The notes beneath the pieces were generated by a model. The model was given only the letters and a program-made list of their open reading frames with translations. It ran no database searches and was not told the DNA's origin. The position numbers were made by a program, and so were the translations under genes. Of a stretch of DNA of 32,845 nucleotides, positions 16,796 through 29,138 are shown piece after piece (within the stretch, counting starts at the first letter, position 1; each line of letters begins with the position of its first letter). This DNA is from Reticulitermes lucifugus (taxonomy: Eukaryota; Arthropoda; Insecta; Blattodea; Rhinotermitidae). The DNA lies in assembly GCA_026260175.1 (NCBI GenBank), contig JAKCWW010002924.1:2501-35345 (forward strand). The letters run 5' to 3'.

Positions 16796-18948
16796 CCCAT
16801 AAATAAAGGAAATCATGATATTTAAGAAGAAAGTGCTGCGCATGTATGAAAAACTAACTGGGGGATGGGGAAAATTAGGTAGTTAAATTTGTTCATGAAA
16901 CTCATTTTGAATTCTTGTAAAATCTGGGGAGGAAACCTGTTTCTGGGAGAATAATATAAAAAATAATTTTAGAGAAATATTTGAGTAGATGCAGATTGAA
17001 TTGACCTGGCTTTGTATGTGGTGCAGTTCTGTAATGCAAAGTTCATTAGAGCACAGACAGATCCCTGATGGTTTGAGAGCAAAGAAGTGTGAGAGCTAGC
17101 AACTATATTGGCATATCCATCATTCCAGTGACAAGTAGTCCATATCTGATGCACATCACATTCTAGGTACAGAATTTGTATACAGTGATCCCTCTTCCAA
17201 TGCTGGGGTTAGTGGGAGTGATCATGGGATGTTCGACAAAACTGCATTGGGCGTTTATGGCCCCCCCCCTCCTCCCCCCTTAAAATAGGCCTACATACAT
17301 TTTTGGACATTAAACCTTTACACAGTGCTTGGGTGGCTGATGCTGCCAGTTGCTGCAGTGGTTGAGCAAATAATTGCCTGTGTTATCAGCATTTTGCAAA
17401 TGTGTTTTCCCATATATTTAATTATCTTTAACTATGTGTAGTCAAGACCATGCTGAGTAAGGGATTACAGTATTTATGACCTTTTGTTGACTGTGCTGTG
17501 AGTCCCAAACATTATATATAAGTAAAAGTTTAAAAAGGATAACTTCATTTGGCATTGTGTACCTTTTCCTATGTAGCTTCTACATTACTATGAGTAGTGT
17601 CAAGAAGATGCATAAGGAAAGAAGGGGAATAATAAAAAAGTTACATTTCTCATATTGTTTTATGTGGATGAGGAAGCAGTCAGTTGACTAGAACAGAAAT
17701 TGAACAGTAGCTAAGTAATTGATTGAGTACATGCAGTGGAGTCCTTCTGAGGAAACTGATAACTGCTTAGGTCAAGAAATTCCCTGTCTTTTATTGAATC
17801 TGAAGGTTAATTACTGTGTGCAAAAGACCATAGTTTTGTCCATATTCTTTTTTAAGAATTAACGTGGGTGACGTTAGGTTCTGTTTATGCATCAGTAGAT
17901 GCAGTTTGATTGTGTTATGTTGTATATCATATTAACGGCCAAAATATAAATGAATGGGAAGACTGTGGGATATGTTTTATATAACATGAGAGACAGGAAG
18001 GCATTTATCACATGCATTGGAAGTGACGTGCAAAGGAAAGCCTCAAAAGTGCTGAATGTATTGTATATGACATGGCAAGGATTAGTATATAAAAATATTT
18101 CTTGTGGTTGCCATATTACTTTTTATGTTCTACAAACAAATGTAATGGAAGCTGCATATTATAGCAAAGCCCCATTAACACAAACAACTTTGGATCTTAA
18201 TCAAATTCTAAAACAGATTGTATCATATATTTGAAGTAAGTAGAAGACTCTTAATGCATGGGACTAGGTGCCTGCTTGAACATAAATCTGTCCTTGTGCC
18301 ATGATCATCTGTTCTGAATGTTTTCTTTGTCATGCAAATGCTGGGACAGTGCCTTAGGTCATGAATGTTCCTCCCCTGTCTTGGTACTTATATTGTGAAA
18401 CATTTGACTTTGGTAGTGAATACAGTGCTGTTTAGTTATGTGCTAATAAAAGCTTGATGCTGCCACATTATTGCATATTTCTATTCATTATAAAGATTTT
18501 TAATATAATTGAACGTTGCAGTCTATGTGTGACTGTTAGAAATATTAATGTTCAGGGTTATCAACTGGCATGAGTAATGTTTCTTCCTGATGGTGTGCCT
18601 GCCAGCCGTTTACTGTTTTGTAGAGTTATAACACAAATCTGATTTTGTATGAAGTGTGTTGTGTTTTGTACAATGTCATACCAAAGAACTGTGCTTTTTT
18701 GGAATGAGTGTATAGTGTTATTTTACCAGAAGAATTGTACAGTTTTTTGTATAATTTTATAAGTGTTGGAATTAGCTAATGAAAGCAAAACAAGATTATT
18801 ATAGAATCATGATTGGTACTAATGTCCATGTTTCAAGGAGTGTTTTGTGTGATCAAAGGTTTGTGTATTTGTTTCCTGAATTTAAGAATTTGGAGTAACT
18901 CTTTGTTCTGGTGCTTCCGGGTGGTAGAATACTGTTGTCATACCAGAT
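16796..18948. other. No gene recognised; AT-rich
   Basis: Contains a C-run with CT interruptions (17262-17279) that may mark another worn hAT-like end, an AATAAA on the + strand at 18445-18450, and a 94-codon open frame at 17950-18234 that resembles no known protein and has no clear splice or start context. Confidence 0.45.
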
Positions 18949-18960
18949 ATTGATTTTAGC
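18949..18960. repeat. Left target-site duplication of palindromic element 2
   Basis: attgattttagc, identical to bases 19779-19790. Confidence 0.7.
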
Positions 18961-19778
18961 TTTACGTTGTATTGACCGTGCATCTTATTACAGTGGAAAA
19001 TTTATTTTACCAACTTATGCACAATATCTTACAGTAGTATTAATTTACCCCTATACGTATTTCGGCTTGTTAATAGCCATCCTCAGGGGGTCACAGTATT
19101 AAAGCACAGACTATACATCTATTGTATAAGTTGTTACATCCATATGAGTAAAACATTAAAATATTAATCTATTGTTTTCGAGCTCCACTTTGAGTTCTCA
19201 AACCGTATGTGTATTAAGAAATTAAAATGTCCTTAAATTGTTACACATTTTGAGGTTTTTGAAATTAATGGCAGATTGGTCTTGTATCACTTCGTTATCG
19301 CTATGATGTAGTGGTGGTCAAATCAATACTAGTCGCCACACAACCACCCGACAGAGCTGACAAGGCGTAAACACGTAACAACATAATACAGGTATGTCAT
19401 TGCATATAATCAATACTCCCCTATAAATACTACTCGAANNNNNNNNNNNNNNNNNNNNNNNNNNNNNNNNNNNNNNNNNNNNNNNNNNAGACCAATCTGC
19501 CATTAATTTCAAAAACCTCAAAATGTGTAACAATTTTAACGACATTTTAATTTCTTAATACACATACGGTTTGAGAACTCAAAGTGGAGCTCAAAAACAA
19601 TAGATTAATATTTTAATGTTTTACTCATATGGATGTAACAACTTATACAATAGATGTATAGTCTGTGCTTTAATACTGTGACCCCCTGAGGATGGCTATT
19701 AACAAGCCGAAATACGTATAGGGGTAAATTAATACTACTGTAAGATATTGTGCATAAGTTGGTAAAATAAAATTTTCC
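18961..19778. mobile_element. Palindromic element 2 (Penelope-like pseudo-LTR remnant?), interrupted by an assembly gap
   Basis: The left arm (about 18992-19282) and right arm (19489-19778) are near-identical inverted copies of about 290 bases, for example ggcagattggtct at 19270-19282 against agaccaatctgcc at 19489-19501. A perfect 12-bp direct repeat attgattttagc flanks the element (18949-18960 and 19779-19790). As in elements 1 and 3, about 30 bases on the left have no partner and the right arm abuts the direct repeat. The left unpaired part ends in ttattacagtgg, also found at the same place in element 1. Each arm holds the hairpin CTGAGGATGGCT...AGCCGAAATACG. High arm identity suggests a young insertion. 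No coding sequence is visible, but part of the loop is unsequenced. Confidence 0.75.
19439..19488. other. Assembly gap (50 N)
   Basis: Exactly 50 unknown bases. The right inverted arm starts at the first base after the gap, so the assembly probably broke inside the palindrome; the true size of the gap and the full arm length are unknown. Confidence 0.95.
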
Positions 19779-19790
19779 ATTGATTTTAGC
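19779..19790. repeat. Right target-site duplication of palindromic element 2
   Basis: attgattttagc, identical to bases 18949-18960 and directly adjoining the end of the right inverted arm. Confidence 0.7.
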
Positions 19791-20710
19791 ATTTTGTATG
19801 TGAGTTGTGTCACGTTTCTTTGTGCCATACTACAACCAGCACTCTAAGCCATCTCCGTCATATAACCAATAACCATCTCAGTTAAAAAGCAAGTTTCAGT
19901 ATCCTACTTTTAAGCTAATATATTTCAATTCAAGACTAGTTATGTAGTGCACGTAGTGTTCTGTTTATGTAGTGCTGAAGTGTATCGTGCAATTGGAAAA
20001 TGTTGCAAGTGTTTATAGATCTGTTGTTGATTCACTGGATAGACTCTGAATTATAAAGATGTAGATCTTAAATAAATTATCTCATTCCAAAGCAAAGAAC
20101 TTCATCAGGCCTAAGGTTCACATCTGTGGGATGCAGACATTGATTTAATGTATCCAGAAGTCATGCAATTTTGTTGCACTTCAATGTGAATTCTATTTCA
20201 ACACTAGTTCCCACACCTATTATGCATTTGAAACGTCTCTGTATGAAATCTTGCCCATGAAAACAAGTGTCCTGAAAGAATATTTGTTGGTTTCTCCATA
20301 CTCCCTGAGAGTACCCAACAGCTATTTCCAACCAGAAACACCTCAACACATTCACAGTCATTCTGCCATTTCTTGATACTGTATAACCTCTGCAGTGACA
20401 CACTGTCATTAATTGAACTAATAAACTACATTAAATTAGCCTCCATGTTAGGTGTTGTATCTCTTTCTACCTGTTATTTTTCTGGCTTTACTTTTTGTTT
20501 GATGTAACTGCACTTCCAGGCATTCTGTAAGAATTTGTAGGTAGGCAGGATTTGTTAGTGTATTCCCAACCCAGATGTTCGAGTACCATTACTTGGTGCT
20601 ATGTGAATGCTTATTCAGTACAATTGCAGGTGTTCTCTTTCAGAGGCCACATCCTTTATGAGCCAGGAGAAATGTTGCTTTAGAAATGATTGTAGAAGGA
20701 CATGTTAGAT
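19791..20710. other. No gene recognised
   Basis: AT-rich. A minus-strand open frame at 20409-20161 (82 codons) is longer than most here but shows no motif, no plausible splice context and no resemblance I can name. Confidence 0.45.
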
Positions 20711-20719
20711 TTGTCTCCT

Positions 20720-21075
20720 AACCAGAAGCATAATATAAGAATTTTGCCTGTTGTGTAATATGGATGTGAAGTTGGTGTCTCACATTATGTGGAGAGGAAG
20801 ATATTTGGACCAACAAGGGGGGAGATAACAGCTGGGAGAAAATTGCGTAATGCGGAACTTCAAGATTTGTACTTTGTGCCAAATGTTATAGGGTGATCAA
20901 ATCAGGGACGATTGGATGGGCAGGGCATGTGGCATGCACGGGAGAGAAAAAATCTGCACAGATTTGGTTCAAATACCTGAAGGAAAGAGACTGCCCGGAA
21001 AACCAAGGTGTAGGTAGGATACTATTAAAATGGATTTTCAGTCTCATGCCTTTTAACACCTGTGATCTGAAAAAA
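20720..21075 (+). pseudogene. Decayed C-terminal end of a non-LTR (LINE) retrotransposon ORF
   Basis: The frame starting about 20738 reads RILPVV, a stop (TAA 20756-20758), YGCE, then after a degenerate stretch IFGPTRGEITAGRKLRNAEL (20801-20860) and ends at TGA 20894. From 20893, in another frame, VIKSGTIGWAGHVACTGEKK follows. This order is the typical tail of many insect LINE reverse-transcriptase ORFs: LPVxLYGCE, then an IFGP block, then IKxxRxxWAGHVARMGE and a Pro/Arg-rich end. One stop and one frameshift show it is dead. The family cannot be fixed from this tail. Confidence 0.75.
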
Positions 21076-24000
21076 TTTCTGTCTTATGGTTGTATGTAGT
21101 CATTAAATAAAAGGAATTAAATCATTCAAAATGATAGAGCATTTACTGACAATCTAAAATCATAATAGTAATTAATTAGAAAGGTAATTATTTCCTTGCA
21201 TATTCTTACCAAAACTTTCTATGGATTTCTTTTTTTCACCCACATATACAGAGTATTGTTGTGCATTATTTTGATGTTGTGTCTTTGAGAAGAGAATGAT
21301 GTGTATTGCAGATATCGTGGCTTATTAATTTAGGAACAGTAAGTGGCTTGAGACCAACCAAATTGACGACACACAATGACCAAGACCAAACTTGCACTCT
21401 TAAGGCTGTCCCTTCACAAAGTTACAGAAACTGATGAGCCACATAGTTCAGTTCATTGTCATTAATATTACTTACCAATCTGCTAACTGTGTTGTTGAGC
21501 TCTGGGCAGTGTTTATTTCAAAAGAGAAGGGTTTAAACTAAACAATAAAAACAGATATTCAGGTCCAAATTTTGAACCTTCTTCATACTGAGCGGACAAG
21601 ACATTGGCAAGAACTGTGGCACCGCATATCAGCATTATACAGTTTTCCAGCAATTGAACACTGTGTACTTCATATGTGAGCCAGAAAACAATATTGTTAA
21701 ATGTTGGAAGACTGGTTTAACTCGTATGTTGAATGTGGGTGGATGTGGGAATGGGGACAGCTCCTAACAGTTCACATAAAATTGTGCAATAAAATATTGT
21801 ACCTGAGATTAAGAAATACTTTCTACGCATTGTGGTCCATTAAGAATTTGTCACAAGTGCACAAGCAAAATTATTAACCAAACTTTGCAGTGACCAAGGA
21901 TAAAAATATTCCAGTTTCAAGGAAGCGGGCATTTATATCACTTTTTCTCTAACGATCAATTGGGGTTTAAGGGTATCCCTTGCCCCCTCCACACTCCCCT
22001 CAAATAATGTAATAGAAGGGTGACATGACCTTCTAAGACTAACAGAGTCATTGTACTATGCAAAAGCACTGCTGTGCATATGTTACTTACAATTTAAGTT
22101 GGTAACCCTGATATTGGTGTATATTTTTTCTCCTCTTGAATGTATGTGAAAATATTCCACATATATGCTATCCAGTGATATATTTGGGTTTGTAATACAA
22201 GCTAAAACAACACTTAGTGTCATGTAAATATTTTTAATTGTTGACTTAGGAACTTTTACTATATTTTTGACAAGTTTTTATGATAACAAGGGGACCTATT
22301 AACCTTCTTCATGTTTCAAAATATTTGCTTCATTTTATCATTCCACAGAAAGTGGTGACATTTGCCTGTGCTGACCTCTGTTTTGTACATCAAGTTCTTT
22401 CCAGTGAATTCTGTTCATTCCTACATCAGATGAAAGAAATGGGCTTGATAGCATGAAAAAAGAGCACTTACCACATAAATGATCCATAAATATTTAAGTC
22501 ATGTAACAGCTTGGTGTGATTCATGTTGTATGAAGTCTATAATCTGTGTACCCCAACCTGTTCATTGGGTTCCTTTCTTGTATAATTCAGGTATGCAGTA
22601 GTTATACAGAGACAATCATGGTAACACAAGCAGGTCACTCATTAACTGATTACAGTTGAATTTACTTGTAACAGCTGCATTGCCTGTACTCCCAGTATGA
22701 TTTAAGGTCCCTGGTCCTGTTTGCATGTGCAGGACCCAGCCTGGGCAGAAGAATGTCGCACTGTTTTTTGGTTTTCATATAAACTCCAAACACTGAACTG
22801 TGCAGTCACAAACTTGTAGATGACCACAGTATGTCAACAGCTTAGTAGTGGAATATTGGTGGTAAATAAAACATACAACCGGCAAAGTGCCCAGCAAACA
22901 GGTGATTGTCAGCCTGTGTTGATATGAGGGATACAAATTGTGGCAGGACTGTACATTTACAGAAACTATAATCTGCTTGTTCACCATGTCTGTTCACAAA
23001 TATTTGTTCCACACAATATCACTACCAAATTTAGTCAGATGTACAGTAATTCCTTGTGTTCCAGAGGTCTTTGCTATGTGAGTTTTACTTCTGTTCCTAG
23101 ATATTTTTGCAAATTTATTGCTAAATATAAAAATGTTACACTCAGAACTGTTTATAGAGTGTGGCAATTAAGTTATAGGAAATGTAACAATTTCACTTAT
23201 ATGCAGGTTGACACAAAAAGGAGGATCTAATGCACTATCATTTTGAAATGCTGTTGCTGTTAATTCCAGCCCACCCATTACCATCTGCTTATGATTACGG
23301 TGTATGGGTGCCAGAGACATAGCTACTGTTATTATGTACTTCACTGCAGTGCAGTGTTAAGATATTATGTACCCATAAGCAGTGTAGAAAATCCATGAAG
23401 TGGCAGCAGGTATCTTGAGAAATGATGTTTATGGTTCATTATTCTGTGCTATGTTATTAGCTGCATTTTTTCCTGATTAGTTATTACATTTGTTGAACTT
23501 GGTATCTCCTAGTACGTGACCCCCACAATCATCAAGGGATCACTGTATGCGTCCCTAAAATGTAGTGCACTTAAAAAGGTTGAAATACCCTGGGTACAAG
23601 TTATTGTCAGTTGTTCTACTGCCATATAAATATGATGAATTCTATCCTAGTATGTGCTAATGTAGAGAATTGAATTATTCCAGATAGCAGGAGTCAACAG
23701 GTATTCAAAACAGTGAATTCAGTTTTTAGTTCAGATTAATTTGAAACATCAAATGTGTCAAGTAACCAACCATTAAAATGGAGTCTGTTGCTGATTAGTG
23801 AAATTTTGATTTGCATTACTTTTCCACCATCTGCTTCACCATTACTAATTTTGAAGAAGAAATATTGTTTTATTTTTGTGTTACAATTTCCCCATACTTA
23901 TTGTACAGTTTGCTATTATCAGTAATATAACAGATAAGCAAACTTTGTACCATGGAATTCTTTCCCTTCTGAACATGCATTTTGGATGAACTGCTATTAG

Positions 24001-24324
24001 TGTATGAATGAAAATTTATAATAACTATAGCAATGAAACAATGTTTTACTGTTTTAGCTAGTATGATAAAAAGAATTTGTTGTTGTAATCCATGGTAATA
24101 ATGTTCCGGTTCTATGACCATTATAATTTATACACTGCACATAAAATTCACAGATTTATCTTTTCCTCCTCATGACATAGTAAACTGAGCAGACACAAAG
24201 GGTATGCTTGAATAGACATTGAAGTTTCCATTATGATAGTAACATTTGATCATTTGAAATGCATAAGGAATGTGATAACAGAAGTGACCTGTAGAAAGGC
24301 CAAACTGCCAATTGCAGTGTGAGG
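21076..24324. other. No gene recognised
   Basis: AT-rich DNA of 3.2 kb. Short open frames (for example 22987-22775 on the minus strand and 22940-23230 on the + strand) overlap one another, use AT-driven codons and match nothing. A pyrimidine-rich stretch (about 21975-22013, cccctccacactcccctc) could be a worn hAT-like end. Confidence 0.45.
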
Positions 24325-24435
24325 TAATGGACAACTGGAGTATAGGCTTCCAGGTTTTTGTGGTGGTGAAGATTCATGTCGTGGTTTTCTGGGTCATGAC
24401 ATTGTGTTTTAGTCTGGCACCCACACACCTGATGA
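24325..24435 (+). repeat. Dispersed repeat, copy 1 (shared with 29640-29830)
   Basis: catgtcgtggttttctgggt, catgacattgtg and agtctgg occur in order here; the reverse complement of about 29665-29720 reads catgttgttgtcttctgggt, tatgacatcacattgta and ccctgg. The two copies are in opposite directions. The other copy carries a tRNA-like head, so this is probably a SINE body fragment. Confidence 0.5.
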
Positions 24436-24452
24436 CCACAATACAAAGACAA

Positions 24453-26630
24453 GGTGTAGTCGCTGTTACTAAGGGACTCCTGCTGCTATGAAATGGAGGA
24501 AAAGAAGCATAGGCAATGTTACCAAGTCTGATTTCGTTGCCTGTCTGCCCTCTTATTAGTTTAATGTGAGGTTAAATTGATGTTGTTTTTTTTTTAATTT
24601 CTGGAAGATGGAGTTGGAATACTTTTTACACAAACTAATGGTCATTTATTTGTGTTTATAAATGGTCTTAAATGATACTGATGTGTGTGTTTGGCAGTAC
24701 TGTAGCATCTGTTGGGAGTCATGTGAAGCCACACTTCCCAGTTGCAGCACAGTGTTTGTGACTTAACGTACTTCATAACAGAGGCATGTTTCAGAGGTGG
24801 TTTTGTTAATATGGAACTCAAAGATGTAGCTGGAAAGGCCAAGAACACTCATTTCATATGTTCGGCAGTTAAATTCCTCACAATGCTTGGACATTTTGTA
24901 GAATGTATATAACTTTGGATTTGAAGTGGGGGTGGTATTCTCTACACAGATTTCAAGAGATGACATTGTATGTGCCTACATGTCACCACATTTTCAATCT
25001 TCATTCCTTTTGTTCCGGTAATGACATAAATTCAGTATTATTTGACTGGCACATCTGTAGGTTGTATGAGAATCTGATTTCTGATAGTCATCACAGACCA
25101 ATACTACATTTGTATATGCTCTGGTACTCTCATATATGTAAAATGGTATTTTTAACAAAGAAATTGTTGTCAGTACTCATATGAGTTTAGGAAAGCTTTC
25201 TTAGAATACTCCCTGTACCTTCTTCCGATTGCTTCGGTTTGTAACACAAGTCTGCCTTCCCATTTCTGGAAGGGGGCAGTGACCAAAATATGAAGAGTGG
25301 GAGAAAAGTAGTAATGTCCATTACACTATCTAATCACTAAGAATGAATGAAAAATGACACTCTGTACAACTCTGATAAAATATGTAACATAATGACATCT
25401 AGATTTTGCAGACAGGCATAAATGTAGCTGTGGGTCACTGGCAGATGATGACACTTGTACCAACTGAAGAGCATATTGTTTCTGCAAGTTACAGTTTTGC
25501 CATAAAAGGTTTATTGTAACACTGGTGGGTGTTGGAAGTGTGGGAGAGAGGGTGCTGTTGGCTTAACTTTTAAGGGATTCAGTCAGGCTAACTAAAGCAA
25601 GCAGATCAGGGGAAGCCACCCTGAAGCTTCAGCACATGTATACAGAGGTATATAGTCAGTTATGGTACGAGAATGACATGGACGTAATCATGACCTATAT
25701 TAACCTTTATGGCTGAATTGGATTCCCATGTCCTTTTAAATGTAACTCTTCACAGACGAAAGGGAAAATGCCATCCCATGTGAGTGCAGGCATGAGGATT
25801 TGAAAATGAAAATAACTCTTGACTGTTAGCAGCTACATTGGGTTTTAAAGGCTGGAAGATAAAGGTTAAAACACTATCCAGGCTCTTTCTTGAAAAATAA
25901 AGAAAGGGGGGGGGGACAGGATATGTAGTCTCCTGGCCACGATTTAAATTGGGGAACTGTTAAAGATAAAACAGGAATGCTAACTGCTGCACAGTAACAG
26001 TCAGTAGAACATGTACTAGTATCAAAATTGCAGGTGGTGCTGCATCTGGAACTGAGTCCCATATTTTGAAGTCACTACAGCACTATCAACACTGCCTCTT
26101 GTCTGTGTGTGTGTGTGTCTCCAATCTACAAATTTTGTTTACACAATAAGAAACAGACTATATATACTTTATAAAATTATGTGGACCATTGTAAGAATAT
26201 AGTGAGTCTAATGAAGTAACAAAATATAAACTGTGATAATTTTAAAGCTGTGGGAGTGCAGTAAAAAATACAGAAAAAAACTGTAATATAATTTTGTAAC
26301 ATTTCTATGTGTTTATGTTCCTGTTCATAATGTGTACATAATGCTGTGTCAGTGGAACACAGTACATAGATGGGGCTATGATGCTACCTGCTGGGTGGCA
26401 TATGAGGAGTTTTGACATATTATGGAATGAAATTTACAATGGTGTGAGAAAGAAAAGGACATTTATCACTCTAGGGGCCTGTGTAATATTTCATTTGCCA
26501 CCTGATCCAGTTGTGTATGTTTTTCTTTTTGTCATGAGAAATTTATCTTCTAAAACAAAAGGAACTTGTAATTTTTTCAGCTTAAAAGTGTATTCAATCT
26601 TAAAAACCAAAGCTATCCCATTACAGGCCC
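24453..26630. other. No gene recognised; low-complexity pieces
   Basis: Holds T-runs (about 24584-24594), a G-run (about 25906-25915) and a short GT repeat (about 26104-26118). Two stretches, aggatttgaaaatg (about 25797) and cgatttaaattgg (about 25940), could be worn minus-strand SINE heads but are too weak to call. Confidence 0.45.
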
Positions 26631-26635
26631 ACAGG

Positions 26636-26900
26636 GCTCCAGGAGGTTGAGGCTCCCAGAATTTCTAGCCATTTGACACATGAAGGTGCTAAGGTTGTCA
26701 GCCATACGCCTTTACCCCCCAGGAGATATTCCTGGTACTCATTTCTATTAGAGGCCGAGTCGACCCCAGGGTCATAGTGCGGCTGGAAGGATGAAGTCAA
26801 TGAAAAATTCCAATGACCCCATCAGGAATCAAACCCACAACCTTCTGGCTTGTAGCGCAGTGCCTCAACCAATTGTGCCAGCGCGTACCCCCGTCTTCAG
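26636..26900 (-). mobile_element. tRNA-derived SINE, minus strand, a different family
   Basis: On the minus strand the head starts near 26897. Box A is TGGCACAATTGGTTGAGGC (complement of 26863-26881) and box B GGGTTTGATTCC (complement of 26825-26836), at tRNA-like spacing. The body contains ggggtcgactcggcctctaa and the element ends near the ggagcc at 26637-26642. The relatively high GC stands out from its surroundings. It is distinct in body from the 'tttatttaacaatgc' family and from the copy at about 1267. Confidence 0.78.
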
Positions 26901-28894
26901 TCGTGTGTATTACAATTTACAATATTAAGTACACCTCAGAATTTTCTTTTGTCTTTGCATGTGTTAACTGTTTATCCAAAAATTGTGATTCATATATCAT
27001 TTGTTCAAGTTTCACCTATAGTATGTAATCCATTTGACATAGTAAATAGGCTAATTATATATGCTAAATTAGAATGAGCTGAAAGTGGTTGTTGTGTACT
27101 TGAGGCTACTCTTCCATCATTCATCTCAAAGCATTCGGGGAGACAACAAAATGCTGGGTAATAGTCACTGCTCTGCCTAATGTATGAAGTGGACACCTTC
27201 TGAGTGAGATGTCTGATGTAACCTGCTTTGTTATTCATATGAACCTTGTGTAAATATGTGAAAAGTTGCTGTGCAATTACCACTGCTTGGTATTTAAAAA
27301 CATGTACAGAAAGTATTAAAATCCTGAAGATGAAGTGGTGAGTAAATGCTGAAGGTGATCAAAATGCATAAATTGTTATGAAATCATTGAAAATACAGAA
27401 CGTGTTATGTTTCCTATTTAACAAACACCAGCATTGTGTGTTCTAGTTATCTGAAGTAATCTTAAGATGGGTTAAAATCAGACTTCAATATTAATCTTCA
27501 AATTCACCGTGGCTACCACACATATTGCACTTTGTTTCCCACCAGCACCAAATAACTGGAAAAGCCGATTTACTGAGAAAAATGCAGTTTGTTGATTCTG
27601 CATAATTTATGGCAGATGTCCAAGTGCAGAGGTACAGGTTGGGAATTTGCTGCATCAAGATTAGCCCTTTGGTGCCTAAAGACTTAACTGACATGCAGGG
27701 TGATGCTGAAAAACTGAACACTGCCTAAAGTTGTTGGCCAAGAACATGCAAAGTAATGGGTGGCCATTTAAATCCCAGGTGTTATGCACAGTACACTGGG
27801 CATTTAATTCTGGTATCAGAGGGTTGGTGAGAAGGTGGTTTGGTGTTGTGCTCAGGGTCATACAGTAAAATGTTGGCAGTATAAGTAAGAAACAAGGACA
27901 ATTCAACACAATTACAATAAGCATTTTGAAAACAGGCAGTCTTACCCAGGACTGTAACAATGCTTATCAGAGCAAGACAACATTGAACAGTGTTTTCACT
28001 TATACAGCAAAGAACCAAGATTTCTCATACTTTTTATGACTACCACTAGCCAATGATAAGACACTACACTAACTTTAGTGCTCCACTGTCGATAGGGAGT
28101 CAGTATGAAACCTACAGTAGGCCTCATTCAGTTTCAGATGGAGTCACAAGTCCCTTGTTCTTTTCTTTCTCACTAAACCAGGTACATACAGAATGATTTC
28201 CAATTTGAGCTCTATGCAATTTCTTCTTGTTGTTTGTGTAAATAATTGTAATAATAAGCCCGAGCTGTGTGCCTGCTTTTGTTATGTTTTTTATGCTGTT
28301 GGCAAGCTTGCACATCTTGCTGGTTGCACTGCCTATGGAGACAACTAGTAGTGTCATGGAAAGTCTTACTCTGATCATGTGTGTTGCATATTTTTGTCAA
28401 AAGGAGGAATAAAATTCCTTGGCAAGATCATTTCATTGTCCTTGCTGTAATTAATTAATATTTATCTCATTTACATGTTCAGGATGGTAACTGTTCACGA
28501 TCAAGAATTTTCAGTATCTTGGTCCGGGTACAAGTATTTGATACACATGGGATAGAGCGACATACCCTTCTGTTTATGAACAAAAACATTGCCTTTGGAA
28601 TGTCAATTCCCAGACTGTCCACTACTGCAATGCAGCTTGCAAGAAGTGTTGACCAAGCCAACCCAAGCTACTAGGTATTGTACAAGAATGTGAACATGTT
28701 CTTCATGTGGCTGGATATTTTCAAGATAACAGTTTATAACCTGCCATGTTTGTTTTTACTGCCACCAATCTCCTGTAATAGCAGCAACATGTACAATCAG
28801 GAAACCATTATTTTATAATAATAACAAAAAAGAATGAAAATACATTTCAGATGGCTTAAAAGTGCTGTGTGTATTCATTCCAGTGTCCTTAGCA
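26901..28894. other. No gene recognised
   Basis: Several overlapping short open frames, mostly on the minus strand (27283-27005, 27960-27676, 28378-28124), match nothing and lack splice context. AT-rich. Confidence 0.45.
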
Positions 28895-28907
28895 CTTTTG
28901 ACAAGTT
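28895..28907. repeat. Left target-site duplication of palindromic element 3
   Basis: cttttgacaagtt, identical to bases 29126-29138. Confidence 0.75.
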
Positions 28908-29125
28908 GCATGATTTCAGGCTTTTGCCATGATGTAGATGAGAGCTACACTCTTCTGGGATATCATGCAGTGTAGTGGTAATTCTGTACCGATGTTTCGG
29001 GATGACCTATTGGTCCCCTCTTCAAGGGTCATTGACCCTTGAAGATGGGCCTGATAGGTTGTGCTGAAACGTCGGTACAGAATTACCACTCTATGCTGTG
29101 TAATATCCCAGAAGAGTGCAGATCT
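28908..29125. mobile_element. Palindromic element 3 (Penelope-like pseudo-LTR remnant?)
   Basis: The inverted arms are about 28942-29030 (cactcttctgggatat, ggtaattctgtaccg) and about 29034-29122 (cggtacagaattacc, atatcccagaagagtg), meeting at agggtcattgaccct. A perfect 13-bp direct repeat cttttgacaagtt flanks it (28895-28907 and 29126-29138). About 34 bases at the left have no partner, while the right arm abuts the direct repeat, as in elements 1 and 2. The right arm carries TTGAAGATGGGCC...GCTGAAACGTCGG, the same hairpin plan as in the others with unrelated sequence around it. No coding capacity. Confidence 0.74.
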
Positions 29126-29138
29126 CTTTTGACAAGTT
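29126..29138. repeat. Right target-site duplication of palindromic element 3
   Basis: cttttgacaagtt, identical to bases 28895-28907. Confidence 0.75.

Noticed and set aside
18445..18450. Distal poly(A) signal of the RFX7-like gene
   Set aside because: AATAAA is frequent in AT-rich DNA; without transcript data a 7-kb 3' UTR cannot be claimed as a feature.
20161..20409. Minus-strand open frame of 82 codons
   Set aside because: No recognisable domain, no splice context and AT-rich surroundings; could be chance.
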